Shown: one piece after another, positions 36,501 through 49,791 of the stretch
Position numbering within the stretch: the stretch's first letter is position 1
Layout: every line of letters starts with the position of its first letter
Position numbers and translations under genes: made by a program
The notes under the pieces: generated by a model
Databases searched by the model: none
The model's input: the letters and a program-made list of their open reading frames with translations, nothing else
Told to the model about the DNA's origin: nothing
NCBI GenBank assembly: GCA_015146655.1
Contig: VKHL01000003.1
Span: forward strand, 248,001-312,000
DNA length: 64,000 nucleotides
Direction: 5' to 3'
From: Ochromonas danica
Lineage: Eukaryota; Sar; Chrysophyceae; Chromulinales; Chromulinaceae

Positions 36501-39500
36501 CCATCCACCATTATCAATTAATTGACGAATTAATTCAATGGGTGGTTGTGCTCCATAGGTCTCTACCTCAGGCATGTTCAAATCATCAATAAAGATGACA
36601 CATTGTTGTCCTTGAGGTGGACCAAATACACCTTTCCTACGTTTATCTAATTTCCCGTCAATAATATCTTGTGTCATATTTGCTGATGTTTTCGCTGAGA
36701 AACCCAAACACAATGGTTTGAATTTGTCAGATGGTAAAGCACTGGTAATAGTATTATAGACATAGACTGATTTACCAGTTCCTGTTGGACCACACATCAA
36801 AACATGTTTACGTTGAGGGACCAACAGCTGAATCATGAAGTTATACTGTGATGTATAATTGTTTGGAACAACAATATTACTATATTGGGTATCTGCAGCA
36901 ATCGTGAAAGCAGGTAAAAGATCTGTCCATGTCTTCCATTTACTATCTTCTGGCATGAATAAACATTCATAATAATCCGATTTCATAGGCATAGGCAATG
37001 CTAACATGCCTTTACAAGAGGAAGAAAAGAAATCTGGTTTCACCCATCCTCTCATTTGCAATACATTCCATACACCAGGATAGTTGCTTTCTAGTCCATC
37101 AATATTACTTAAAAAGTTCTCAAGGAACGTGGAGAATTTCAATTGTGAATCATTTGTACCACTCTTACCAATGGACCAAACCAATGCGAAGAAAAAGCAA
37201 CATTCAATATCTTGCAATCGTTGCTTTTGTTTCTTTGCATCTGTTGCTTCTTCATCTTGACTTCCAGTATTCTCAGCAGATTTATACTTGGCTAAAGCAC
37301 GTGGAAGTAAGGTTTCAAATATGTTCAACAAAGACATAACCATATTGGAATCCACAGTGGGCGACATCTCTATCGCCTCTCTGCGAATATAACTGAGACA
37401 TGGTTCAACCATCCAATCAAACAATGCTTGAATATGAGCGACATCCGGACGGAATAAGACTAAGGATGGTCCACTCTTTTCACCATTATTGCCACCGCTT
37501 GAAGCAGCTGCTGCTGCTGCTTCCCGATTGGCTACAAAGAGACCATCCTTAGCATAAGATTGCAGCCATGCAGTGAGTAATGGTTTCCATCCCAGTTTCT
37601 CTGGTTCCATATAGATCATACCACAACGAGAGACAGTGGCAGGAGAAGCGACCAAAAGGTCCATAGGCTCGAACATCATGCTCATTACATCAGTCATGGC
37701 AATAATCTCACCTGACATCAAGCAAAGTTTCTTATTGTCATCTAAAACAGTATTCATATTCTCAATCCAAATCGCATCCACAGGTCCATCAAATAAGATC
37801 CATTTTCGATCTTCAGGATTACCCACTTTATTAGAAGCAGCATTACGATAGTTAATCGCCAAGACACCATCAGTCCATTCATGGGATACTTGATCGAATT
37901 GTCCATACAACTGTCCCATACTAATAGACTTGGGATTTTGAATAATTGGAATGACCTTCGACCAACGTTTATCTTTGGGGAATCGTTCAGCCAACAAACC
38001 TAACACATCAGCCAAGACCTTCCAAGCCGATGATTTTCCAGAAAAGGGTTGTCCAACAATCATAAAGCCATGTCGTACAACCATCATATCATAGATTTGA
38101 ACCACTTTATCCCAGAAATACTCGACATTGATAAGACTTTTCTTTTCACAAACATCATCAAAGGCTTTTCTCATAGCAGATCGATCAGGAGGATCAATCT
38201 TAACACCTGGGAAAAGGTCAGATACAATTCCATTGAATAAAGGAACATCAGGTGATAAGAACTTGGGTAAGTTGACATCAATAATAGATCGCAAGACCAG
38301 CACATCTTCCGGCAAGTGTCCGTCTGATCGCTTCAAATTACCAGCAGCACGCAATACAGCAATCACAGCACGCATACCATAATCATAATGGCTCTGAGAA
38401 GATAACTGCTCCGAGCAAAGCTTGTAGGTAGTCACAATCTTTACAGAGAGTGGTCGTGCTGTTGTATAGCCATAACTATACAAGATAATCTCAGAAATCA
38501 TAGCATAATCAGGAACCATCATAGCCACAGTTCGGAAAAGAACTTTGAGATTATCAGGTAATTCTGCACGTCCAGCATATCCGGGATTCATTGTAATAAA
38601 TGGACAACACGTTGGCTTCAAATCTAATTCCGTTCCTTCGAAGACAAACCTCTCTAAACCACGTAATTTCGCCAATTGAATTTGCATGATTTGCTGTGCT
38701 ACGACAGAGAGAACTTCTAACTGAATGCGATTGAACTCATCGAAACAAGCCCATGCACCAGAAGCTGCCAATCCTTTGAAGAACTTGGCCATGGCAAGAT
38801 AGTCTAAACCATCCGAGCAATTGGTCACGACACACTGGATTGCAATGGCTTTTGCAAGATCTTTGGTAGTTTCTGTCTTGCCAGTACCAGCAGGGCCTTC
38901 AGGTGCTCCACCCAAGTTCAAATGAATGGCTCCCATGAGCGTTCGGTAGCAACGATCCGTGAGAGGAGTAATCACGAGACGATCCTGGTTGCCAATGTAT
39001 TCATAAGCATACTGTGCCATCGCATTAATCATACGACATTCTACAGTACCAGGCTTGCCACTACGAGCGGAAACACCGTCTGGATTCCAATAATAACGAA
39101 GTTGAGATAACCAATCAAAATCATTGATGCTAGAAATGTTGGATAATCTCAACTCGTTGACCACATCACGGTTATGCACATCCATCACCACCAAAGCGCC
39201 AATAGAAACGCGTAATGCTTTTGGAATGTCACCACGAACCAACTCCACGGTACGCATTAACTCCATACAAAGTCGCTCATAGTAACTATTCAATCCTTCA
39301 CCTCGTACTCCATCTGAAATCGTCTTCTCAGTATCCACACACCAGCGAGTTTGGTTGACACAAATAATAACCTGTCCTTGCCAGCTTCTCAACCATTCAA
39401 TACGGTCCGTTCGCATGTAATCTCTCATTGATGCATCAATGGTAAATGCCAAGCTTTTCTTCATGATTGCTTCGACTTCAATCAACCATTTCTCCACATT

Positions 39501-42500
39501 ACCACCTGAATCATTGGGATTGATTCTCTTATGGTTCACCTTTTCATAAGGGAAATCTAACTTCTCGTCCTTGGGATCAAAACAAGCTGTAATATCTAAG
39601 TTACTTTGGAATTGCAACTTGGCAATGCCATCAAAGCATTTCTTGAGATGAGGTTGAACACGAAGAGGATCCTTGGTCTCAGCCAAAATCTCCAAAAGTT
39701 CATCATTGGACAAGAAAAAGAAACGAGGGAATGCTAAGCGTTTGGTCTCCAAATAGTCATTCAAACCTTTTTGAATCTGTTCTAACTTGGCATTGGCTTC
39801 AATGAGAGAATCCAAGAATCCAGGCTTGCGTGCAACTTTCACACAACTTGGTTCAGCATATGTTTGAGCCATGGATACACGCCATGTGTTGTCTACAGCT
39901 TTGAACATTTTCCCTTCTGTTGGCATCTGACGCATAATATCCTCTGAGCTAAAAATAGGTTCCTATGAGAATAGTACCCAAATCATCACAAACAAAACAA
40001 AAAAGACATTTCATTAGGAACAAAGTCATCAATCAGAAAACAACAACATTGATCAAATCGAAAGACTTACCAAATACAACCAAGTAGCTTGCACTTTTAA
40101 CCAATTATCAAGAATATCCTGCATAGAAGTTAACGTCTCTTCCCATTTTGTAATTTGTTCTAAAAACGGTTTAATAAAACGAGAACTCTTCATAGCTTGT
40201 GTCTTGACAATTTGATCATCCAATAACTGTTGAATTTCATCTACTGCAGTGAGAATACGTGTACCAGTTTGACGATATTCTTTTGTTTCAAAGACCATAT
40301 TTTGCCATTCTGCTTCCATCTTCTCCATGGCAAGTTGAAGACCATACTCTTTACTTGCAGAGATACAAATATCTTCGATTGCTTTAACATGATGCTGTAA
40401 TCCAAGTTCTAACATCATACTGACCGTATAAGCTTCACCTTTTGGAATGCGAATTCCAGTAATATTTTCAATGTCAGCCCAATGGCGATCTTTCATACCA
40501 GGATTACAAATTAATAACATCAAAGGAATACTTTCATTAATAAACTCTTTGACTTCATTCTGTAAACTTTCAGCAATTCGACGAGCAACTTGTCGTTTCT
40601 CACCAATTTTTTCAAACTCTTTACCAACTTTCACTAAAGTACGATAAAGCTCTTCTGATGTTCGTTCTGCTGCCTCTGCATCAATCTCAGGTAATCGTGA
40701 TTCATGCCAGTGATGTGTCTCTTCCACAAATTGCTTGATAGTCGTCCAAAGCCTTTCTAAAGGTTCCAAATTTGACTTAATTTCGTCTAATCGTGGTTGG
40801 AAATCTGTATGTGGAACTTCCAGCAAGGTTTCACGCTCAAAGATCTCTTCAGCACGTTCTTGTTTGGATTCTAAATCTCTCTTGACCGATGCAATACGAT
40901 CAACATTCTTACGGAATTCCATAGGACTACCATTATCTGCAATATTTTCCACACGCTTTACTAAGTCATTGATATCATTCTCTAATCTTCGTTGATCTTC
41001 TTCCAATAATTCTTCTAACTCCTTCTTACGTGTTGATTGTGTTTCATAAGAACGACGCAAATAGGTTTGAATATTTGAAGGCCAATGGAATGTTGTAAAG
41101 AGGGCTTGAATATCATCACGTGCAAATTTGTGTTTATGATTGAGAAGGAAGCGAATTCGTTCAAAACAGACTGAGACGTATTGATCATTCAGATCAGCCA
41201 AGGTGAGTGCTGATCGATTGGTGAATTCCTGCAAAGCACGCAATTCAGAGCTATCTGTAATATCAGAGATCAATGTATTCGCCACTTCATTGAACTTCTG
41301 ACTGATATTAATCATATGATTGCGATTCTCTTCCACAATAGCTTCCATGACTTGAGACAAGAGGAAGCGACATTGACGAATCAATAAATCTTTCAATTCC
41401 ACACATCGCACTTCAAACATGGGGTAATAGCTAACATCAGGGATCTCAGTTTTGATAGATTCAATAAGAGTTTCGAGATCTTTGCTAATGACTCCCAGCT
41501 CATCTAATCCATCCATTACATTGGGTCCACTAACACACTCCCGAATCACTTTCATGACATTATCACATTTCTCACCAGACAATAGTTTGTCCAAGATATG
41601 AAACTTATTCAGAAGTTCAAAAGGGGCTTTATAAAACTTTGTTAGCTGATCTTGGATCCTCTCTTTAACATCAGCAACAATTTCATCATGCAGGGAAACA
41701 CTACTTTCATTCATTCGCTTGTGACGATTAGCAATCATCATTTCTTGAATGAGACTGTTATTCTTGCCACCAAAAGACTGTCCTAATGCTTGCTCAGGTC
41801 TTGCAAAGCCTCGAGAAGCATTGACAATATTGTTAACACAGTTATTCATCACTTGCTTGAATTCCCCTAGATCAGGTTGTAAACAAACTTCAACTGGTTC
41901 AGAGAGATCCATAGTCAACTCTTGTGTTTTGACTCGCTTCAACCTGACATTAATTACGAAAATTGAGTAATGAGCTGTTATGGGTCGAGAGAGTTTCTCA
42001 AATAATTCGGTCAACGCCAACAGAGAATTCTCTGTCGTGCCACGCACTTGACGGGACATAAGCACAACTGCACAATCAATAATCTTCTCTGCCTTGTTTG
42101 GCTTTCTTTTTGCTGAAGTCATACTATTAATACCAAGTGATATGCTAGCATCAGCTCCTCCTTTACGAGATCGGGATAAACCTTCCAAACTCATACGAGA
42201 TTTAAATGCTTTCCGAGCTTGTCTCTCTTTGAATTTCTGGAATTGTTGTGATGAAGCAGAAGCATTATCGTCTAGATCTCCATCTTCTTCAGCAATCTCA
42301 CTCAAGATGGACAAACCATCTGCTTTGTCTTCTTCAGTGCGAGCGTCTAACATGCTGACAAAGGTACTCAATTTTCCACCAGCAGTGATTAACCAATATT
42401 CACCAAGAGCGTCACGAACATCCTTAGCAAATGATTCCACATGAGTAGAAAACTCATCCAAGGAGAAAGGTAGACGATTACGGAACTTCGGATGGTGAAC

Positions 42501-43957
42501 ATCTACAAAGAGCAACTGTGCATAGTTACATCTCGTCACATTAGACATATTCTCCCACCAAACACTCGGAAGACAGCCATCTAACCAAATATTTTGAATC
42601 TCCAACATGATAGGTAAGGCATTGCAAAGATACTTTTCCATCTTTTGAAAAGAATGTAAGACATGGGAACTGTCTACACCAGTCTGTCTATATACTCTCC
42701 ATTCTGCAAGTTGATAAGAACGATTGGTCCATAGTGTCAACATGGACTCATCATAAAGATGCTTGTGATTGACGCCGAAATCACGCAAGCCTTGGACGGG
42801 ATCTTGAATAAAATACTCCACTGAGGCACGAGCAACTGCATGACAATACTCATTCTTCACCTCCGCGATTTCACTGCCCAACAATCTCTGGATATGATCT
42901 TGTTCCAAGAAAAGAGGTTGAGTAGGAATCCGTGCTACAATATGTTCCAAAGTATCCATGCGGATTTCAGGGACAGGCAGGCGGTGACCTGAGCCTGTGG
43001 CAGTGAAAACACCTTTTGTGACCATAAGCTCAATAGCTTTGTAGAAATTTTCAATTGCTTGCACTCTATTCTCATACTCAGTGAAATTGCTTCCATCAAA
43101 ATCAGCGGTATGAGCCTCAACGAATGGATCTTCTGCTGGCTCAGGATTCCAATCATCAAAGTTCATTACTGTTTGCTCTCCATAAAATTGGAGAGAACGG
43201 GGTTCTTTAATAGTATAACCAGGATTACTGCGCAGCATTCGATGCTTTTCGCGCAAAGCTTCAGGTGATCCAAAGCTCGGCAGTGGTTTGGGTGGTTCTT
43301 TCTTGATCTTCTTGGCAGCTTCAACGAGAGGATCACTGTGTGCAATCGCGGCAATTTTCTCCGTAGCACCAAATGCATCAGGAGCTGTAGCAGATAAATT
43401 CACACCTGCTGCTTTTGTAGGATTCGATTTTTGTACATTGACCAATTTGGCAATTTTGGTCGCTTCTTTCATCGTCAATCCAGAGGCATGTACAGAATAT
43501 AGACGAGCAATGCGATCAAAGGGAGAGAAATAGGAATTAGGATCAATATCTCCATATAAACTACGAACACTCTCATGGACACCAAAAGATAGCGAAGGAT
43601 TGCTAAGTTTTGCGGAAGTGCTACTTCGTTTGGATCGCACAATATCAGTGGAAAACCGATTAGGGATGAGATGAAGACTAGTGCAAAGAAATGTTTTGTT
43701 AGCAAGGCAGTACCACTGGCATGGAAGACGAGAAGGGTGAGGAGTACCTGGAGATGTTCAACTCGGACAGCACTTTCTCCACCATGTCACGGTTTACTTT
43801 TGAATGTGTAAGATAACCGTTGGACTCGAAGGAGAAGTCAACTTCTTTGTTTCTACCATTTTCTATAGACAGAGAAAAGAAAATCAGTAAGGGAAGATGG
43901 CGAAGGAAAAGTTTTCTCAAGCAAGGGATAGTAAGTCTCACTGTTCGAAGTCTGCAT
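30542..43957 (-). CDS. Axonemal dynein heavy chain, single-headed inner-arm type (DNAH3/7/12 group)
   Basis: The motor subunit of an inner-arm axonemal dynein, driving flagellar beating. Five exons: 43957-43942, 43862-43748, 43677-40071, 39962-31065 and 30976-30542; every junction keeps the frame, giving about 4,356 residues. Tail and linker occupy the first ~1,500 residues. AAA1 carries GPAGTGKTETTKD (about 1600) with Walker B CFDEFNR; AAA2 has GQPFSGKS (about 1880), AAA3 GPTGTGKS (about 2300) and AAA4 GVGGSGRQS (about 2665). A coiled-coil stalk with the microtubule-binding tip spans about 2930-3190, and the C-terminal domain ends ESHWVERGVAMLTQLDN. NLGGAPEGPAGTGKTETTKD and YKTSDRRGVLATTGHSSNFV are closest to the DNAH7/DNAH3/DNAH12 group. 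The N-terminal microexon of 16 nt was found by phase matching only. Confidence 0.94.
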
Positions 43958-44384
43958 GCCGAGAGACAGAATCACAATTAATCATATAGTAATAATGAAA
44001 TCAGCTCTCGATATTTTTTTCTCTTAGAATAGTTGATAAAACCTCAGAAGAAAAGAACTCTCTTGTTGAGTGTTTGGTTTTCTTTCCAAGGGGGTTCTAT
44101 TGAAATGATATGTTGTTGTGGCAGGTGCTCTGTTTGTTTGGGTAATGCTTTGAAACCGTCACTTTGGGTAAAACCTGGTAAAATAACAGTCAAGTGGTAA
44201 AACCAAACGTGTTGTAAAAGTAATTGATTTCCTCATTGTAGAGGTTACTATCTGATCATTAGATATTCCTTATTGGTCGAAATTGAGAGCATATTGTCAT
44301 GATTAGATGATTTAGTAGGGATTGTGTCAGAGAATACCTCATGTGATTCACATTCCCATCAAATTCATTCCCACGCAACGAATA
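43958..44384. promoter_or_regulatory. Divergent promoter region, dynein heavy chain / CRT-like transporter, with three GGTAAAA motifs
   Basis: 427 bp between divergent start codons. GGTAAAA occurs at 44167, 44177 and 44196 on the plus strand, 210-240 bp upstream of the dynein start. No other feature was recognised. Confidence 0.45.
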
Positions 44385-44573
44385 ATGTCCGCACTCACTC
44401 TGCCCCACCCAAAGGTTCTCCCTGTCCTTTATCTGGTCGGATTTCGAACCTTGTCAATAGACTGGATACCAATGAATCCCACCGAAGAAGAAAAGCAGTC
44501 ACTACTCAGTGTTAATAATAATGAGAGCATAGAAGTTCCATCAGCCAATTTACCATCGATTTCAGGGAAAAAC

Positions 44574-44604
<31 letters not shown>

Positions 44605-46281
44605 TGGTGCCAGCACAACAACCATCCCAACCACCCCAATCAGGTGGAGAAGATGAAGCCAAAGATGATAAAGGTTCAATTCTTGTAATTGCCTTTGTTC
44701 TTATGCTTATCTTCCAACTTGGTAATCGTATCTTCGGTCGTTTGCAAACCTACCCTATGCATAACTATCCATTGTTTTTGAACATTGTTATGGTTGCTGT
44801 CTATATTCCGGTGTGTTATATGTATATCATTCCTGCCATGATTTGGACAAATAATATTACTAAAGAACAAACTGAAATTCCTAAATATAAGTTTGCTGTT
44901 ATGGGTGCGTATGATTCATTGGCAGGAATTATGCAAACCTTTGCTATTAACTACATTTCCAACGCCTCGATGATCGTCTTGGTCCAGCAATCAGCTATCC
45001 CAATCTCTATGGTGATCTCAAGCTATGCTTTGAAGTCGGTCTATACAAAAGAGCAATACATGGGTGCGGGTATTGTCTTGCTTGGTATTATTGTGGTCTT
45101 GATTCCAAGTTTCCTCGACACTTCATCGTCCACGTCCTCCTCGACCTCTACTACCATTTCTCCTTCATCCTATGAGCTATTATGGATCTTAATACTTGTC
45201 ATCTCGTGTGTCCCCATGTGCTTATCAAGTGTTTACAAAGAGAAGGCTCTTGGGGAAACTGAGATCGACATTGTCTATCTGTAAGTGTAGTGTCTCACTC
45301 CTTCCCATTGTTTAGCTAATTCGTGTATATGCTCTGTTTTATTTTTGGGGTTTTAGGAATGGCTGGGTCTCCATTTTTCAATTTCTAATCGCAATTCCGC
45401 TTTGCTGGCCTTCTTCTGCAGTTCAGAATATTCCTCTTGGAGAAATCATGCCCAATCTTTATGATGGGATGAAGTGCTGGATGGGAATTAACTCGGTCAC
45501 AGAAGATCATAATCCTCTTGGCCTTCCTTTAGATGATTGCTCAACAGCTCCTTTATTTGTTACAACTTATTTATTCTTCAATGTTGTGTATAACTTTCTC
45601 ATCATTGTTATTCTAAAGCACGGATCAGCCAATATTATGTGGATGGCCAGCACGGTCATTGTGCCTCTCAGTAATGTTGCATTCTCTCTCAAGTTCATGC
45701 CTGGTTCCCAACCCTTACGCACTTGGGATATCGTTGGACTCTTTGTTATCATGGGCGGGCTTGTCGTCTATCGTTTCAGCGGTGCTTTGTTGTCTTTGTG
45801 GGCCATGTTGACTGGTCAGAAAGAGTCGAAAGAAGAGGAAGAATTGCACAAGCGCAAGCGAAACATTGTCAAGAGCGCCGAGAAGAAGCAATTGAAGTAT
45901 TTAGGTATCAACCAGACAGAGTATTTGCAATCATTCGTGGATACTCGTGTGGAAAGGGAAATGTATGTTCTCTTTCGATCGCCTCAGCAAATTCGTGGTG
46001 CTTATCTGGCTAAAGTGGGTGTTCAACCTTCACCATTGATATCAATGGGTCCAGGGCGTCGTCCGATGGTCGATAAGGATGCACTCTCTGCTGCCAAAGC
46101 TTCTTATCAAACGCTTGGCAAATCGCCCATGCTGTCTTCTTTAAATCGTTCTGGCAGCTTGAGAAACAATAATGCACAACTCGGTAATAACCGAGGTTAT
46201 AGCATTCTGAATAATAGTCCAGCCATTGGAGGGAAAAATCGCGTCGGCAGAACTGCCCACACACTTTCTAATGAGGTTTAA
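44385..46281 (+). CDS. CRT-like transporter (chloroquine-resistance-transporter family, DMT superfamily)
   Basis: An integral membrane transporter of the family containing Plasmodium PfCRT and plant CLT proteins, the latter reported to export thiols such as gamma-glutamylcysteine from plastids. Two exons, 44385-45280 and 45357-46281 (donor GTAAGT, acceptor TTTTAG), give 606 residues, or 577 if the ATG at 44472 (MNPTEEEKQSLLS) is used. Ten or so hydrophobic helices begin near residue 100. DMT-type stretches are GAYDSLAGIMQTFAINYISN, SMIVLVQQSAIPISMVISSY and, after the junction, LNGWVSIFQFLIAIPLCWP. A Cys pair sits in the loop of exon 2 (KCW, DDC), as in PfCRT. N-terminal run of ten Gln; the C-terminal ~150 residues are hydrophilic, much longer than in PfCRT (424). 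Membrane location is not shown by the sequence. Confidence 0.85.
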
Positions 46282-46652
46282 TCTCTCTTGGCGCCTTCGT
46301 AGTCAAGTCTGTAGAAACTTACTACTAAAAGAGTTTGTAGATTAAACACTAAGTAGATGAGAAGAAAGAAAGAAGTAGGTGTTAATAGTGTTGACATGTT
46401 CTTAGTTAACTGAAGCATGGTGATCAAACCTGTCTTTGACCTTCTTCCATTTCAATAAAACCACAGCGGGTGAAAATTATCTACACATCTACCTTGAGCT
46501 AGCTAGTGACATTCTCGAGTGTAAGATGGACAACATAGAATACGAACAAAAGGACATGTCACATCAATCTTCCTTCCTTCCTTCCTACCTGAAACCTAAC
46601 AAGAACTTCTCAAGGGACGAGTGTACAAGGGCCTAAGAAAGGACCTAGACTA
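46282..46652. other. Convergent intergenic region, no gene seen
   Basis: 371 bp between the stop codons of the CRT-like transporter (+) and sterol reductase (-) genes. A 66-codon ORF at 46436 has no protein-like features. It includes a short CTTC repeat around 46570-46590. Confidence 0.45.
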
Positions 46653-48056
46653 TTAAATTATTCCAGGGATAATCTTATAGGGAACTTTACTGCAATAGCC
46701 GTCCCAATACGCTTGATACTTGTCTGCACAACGTTTATCATCTCTCCAAGCACGATCCAACAAGAGCAACGTCAGGTAGACGGGATAGAAATAGGGCAGA
46801 GGATGCACAAATAATGCCGGAACGCACCAACAGAATGATGCAATAATCTCAGGGACATAGTGAAAATGTCTGGCAAGTCCCCACCAACCAGAAGCAAGTA
46901 GCAGAGAAGATCTCAATTCTCCGTCTTTCGTTCTGTATTTAGCAACAATATAGTCTGGCTCACATCCCCAAACCTTCGCACGGCCATTCGAGGCTCTAAA
47001 CTCTTGACGTTGTCTAGAAACGAGCAATCAATCGAATTAAATACATATATATATTTGTGCTAAGAAAAACAAGCTTTCGCATTACCTGTCACAATCGTAG
47101 TTAATATAGATTGCTGCCAATCCGGCTAGAAGAAAGGCTGCAGCGACCGGAAGGGACAAATTAATCGGATGCTCTACTAAATAATATGTGTGCATCGTGT
47201 ACATTGAAGGGACCCAAACAAGACATCCCCAGCAGATATAATATCCGGCACGATCATGTTGAATGTCCATTGAACAAAAATAACCAGTCTCCCACATGAA
47301 AAACTTGGCAATATACACAGTTTGCAGCAGAACAGAAACAAGCATGGAGCTTGAGATATAGCCTTCTCTCTTCAACTGCGCATAAGCATAACAAATGAGG
47401 GAAACTTGCCAAAACATCATACCAAATCGGCAATTAGTGAACTGCTTGACATCCCAACCGAGGATTCGAGGGTACAACTCCGTCCCCCAAAAGAAATCCA
47501 CAATAAAATTTCCGTTTGTTCCATTATCCTTTGTAGAAGGGAAATAAAGTCCTTTGAAGGTGAGAATGAGACAAAAACAGATAGCAAATATATTCATGGA
47601 GGAGAGGAACTTGCCAAAATTATCATAGAGGTAGGTGGGATCAAAGAGACCGGTTTGACTTATAAACATCACAACAACTATTGTGATGAGATAACATTGA
47701 AACCCATTGGCATTATAAACAGGAACATGCCCAGAAGGGGTAACAGTGGAACGGAATTCCTTCCCTGGTACCAATTTCATGAGAAGTAATTCAAAACCCA
47801 TGTAGGAAAATATCACTTTCCATACATGAGGATCAAAAGGCGTTGGCCAAACATCAATTAAGAATTGAGAAATGCCCACATTTGCTATGTATTGTAACAG
47901 TAAACGGAAGGAACCTTGATAATGTGTACAGGTATACCAAAACGTGAGGCAAAAGATTGGGGTGGTTAACATGAGAAAAAGAGAGCCTAGCGCACGATTA
48001 CTATTTCCAAATAATCCCCCAGTTCCCCATGTTTTCGTCTCGTTGTCCAATCCCAT
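46653..48056 (-). CDS. DHCR7: Sterol delta-7 reductase (7-dehydrocholesterol reductase family)
   Basis: Reduces the C7-C8 double bond of sterols with NADPH in the ER, a late step giving cholesterol or phytosterols. Two exons, 48056-47086 and 47013-46653, with a 72-bp intron (GTAATG...TTTCTAG) and matching phases; 443 residues against 432-475 for the family. The start MGLDNETKTWGTGG at 48056 is the first ATG; an open stretch upstream uses only a GTG. About nine hydrophobic helices. Family stretches: PGKEFRSTVTPSGHVPVYNANG, FWGTELYPRILGWDVKQFTNCRFGMM, then QRQEFRASNGRAKVWGCEPDYI, GWWGLARHFHYVPEI and the C-terminal RAWRDDKRCADKYQAYWDGY, which holds the reductase signature shared with ERG4/ERG24 and lamin B receptor. 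The delta-7 rather than delta-14/24(28) assignment rests on these middle motifs. Confidence 0.92.
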
Positions 48057-48931
48057 TTTCTTTGACAATGGATGATTGTGACAATAAGCGAAGCCAAGCT
48101 TTGATCTCGATCTCTCTGCGCTGGTGCCGTTGCTGTATGAAGAGGGGGCGGCCGTTTGGGTTGCCCCTCCCTCCCACACTCCACACCGTCATCACCAACT
48201 GTGCTGGCCTATTCCTCCCTTCTGGGAAGAAGAGCCAGATTTTGATTTTGAATTACCTGACACACTCTATTACAGACTATGTATGTATAATAATAGACGA
48301 TAAAAGATAGGGAAGCGTGTTTTTATTCTATAGATTAGCCAACCTTGAACAATGAGACAAAAGAGCGTGTGAATCCCCCTAGGAGATGGAGGACCAAGCG
48401 AAGTGAGCTCATGCAAAAAAGCCTAGGACTGACCTTGCTACCACTACCATCTATTTTGGCAAACGATTTGTCTCAACTGATATCAAACATAGCTATTTGA
48501 CTTTTCTTCTCGACATTTATTTGTGATTGAGAAACGAAATTTCCACTTCCTTCAGAATGATTTGAATTGAATTCTAAGTTTAAAAGCATGATGGACAACC
48601 AACGAAACAAGATATGAATGAATCAAACATGTCAACATCATCAATAATTTCTTGGAGAATTGGGAATTCTTCTCATCTTGCCATGGCATTAAAGGATGGG
48701 AAGTTAGTGCTCTTCAAGCAGAGCCACTCACACCCACCGGACCGCACTCAAGGGACTAGCAAAAAGGTTGCAGTTCCTCACTCACTCACTCACTCAGTCA
48801 GTCTCACCCACCCTCACAGTCTCACACACAGTCTCTCTGTGAGCATGACTATATAGCCCTTTCACGATCAATTCCCAGTTATTCAAAGATTCTATTTTGT
48901 TTCTATCTTGTCAGTTAAGATCTCCTTCTAT
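48057..48931. other. Long divergent intergenic region with a CTCA-type simple repeat
   Basis: 875 bp between the sterol reductase and the small membrane protein, divergently transcribed, so both promoters should be here. Positions 48777-48840 are a degenerate CTCA/CAGT/CTCACA simple repeat. No tRNA or convincing ORF was found. Confidence 0.45.
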
Positions 48932-49243
48932 ATGACGGCCTTTGCAAGTTTGAGAATCTTGAGAGCAAATAAAGCGTTCATACAATCACAATCTTGGCTC
49001 CTGGGAAGGTGGCTCCTTCCAATCACTATGATAAGTAAAAACTCCCTCCATTTTGTGCTTCAATGATGTTATTATAAACAAATCTTTCATTTGCTGTTAG
49101 CTGCCTGGTTGATTTATCCAGCGCTTACTCCGGCAGCGAAGAAGCGATTACTACGCATGGAGCCAATTCCCCCTGCTTCAACTGATGCTGTCTATGAAGG
49201 AGGTGATAGTTCGAGAGTTATCTCACTGAGCGCCGAAAAATGA
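48932..49243 (+). CDS. Small single-pass membrane protein, probably mitochondrial (two exons)
   Basis: Two short exons, 48932-49034 and 49101-49243, are joined in phase across a 66-bp intron (GTAAAA...CTGTTAG) and give an 81-residue protein ending at TGA. It starts MTAFASLRILRANKAFIQSQ, a basic, Ser/Ala/Leu-rich, acid-free stretch like a mitochondrial presequence. One hydrophobic segment follows across the intron (WLLPITMITAWLIYPALTP, about residues 27-45), then a basic patch (AAKKRLLRMEPI) and a polar acidic tail. The layout resembles small accessory subunits of respiratory complexes, for example NDUFA3-like proteins, but I cannot assign one. Support is the matching phases, splice signals and sensible composition. 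The donor is weaker than its neighbours, and expression is not shown. Confidence 0.55.
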
Positions 49244-49791
49244 AATGAGATTAGCGTGGTCTAAGATTGTTTCCAACCACAATAAGTACTACTCCCTTCC
49301 ACCATAGTCTACGAGTAGATAATATGAGTGCCTTGGCGCTAAGGTTGCGCTAATTCAATTATGCTGAGCACAAACCTGCTTGATGCCATGTACTTTGCTG
49401 ATCACCACCATGAACTGAACCACTACCACAGTATTGTGGGGAAACAAGCTACCAGATGCAGAATACATTACATTCACACCATTAGTTCAATCGCATACAA
49501 GAGGGATATAGAGTCTTCGGAATGAAATGCCTTCCACTAAATAGAAGCATCAAATTAGCAACCTATCTCCATCGTCTAACCAAGTTTACACGATCTGCTT
49601 ATTCGGAGAAAGAGAAGCGAGCATTAGGGACGGCTACTCCGGTACTATAACAAGGGAATGAGGGAGGGCATGATGACATGATGAAACAAACACACCAACT
49701 CACCAAAGAACGGCTTTTGGGTGGCATAAGCACACGGCTAGTCCTGGTCGTGTGGGCGAAAATACTTCTGGGTGGGCATACAAATATAGCA
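49244..49791. other. Intergenic region upstream of eIF2B beta, no gene seen
   Basis: 548 bp between two genes on the plus strand. The frame of the eIF2B gene is open from 49678, but that upstream part has no family similarity. No other signal was found. Confidence 0.4.

Noticed and set aside
46436-46636. 66-codon ORF in the convergent spacer
   Set aside because: No start context, domain or composition to support it; it includes a CTTC simple repeat.
48614-48856. 80-codon ORF ending in Ser/His/Leu-Thr repeats
   Set aside because: Its second half is the CTCA simple repeat read in frame.
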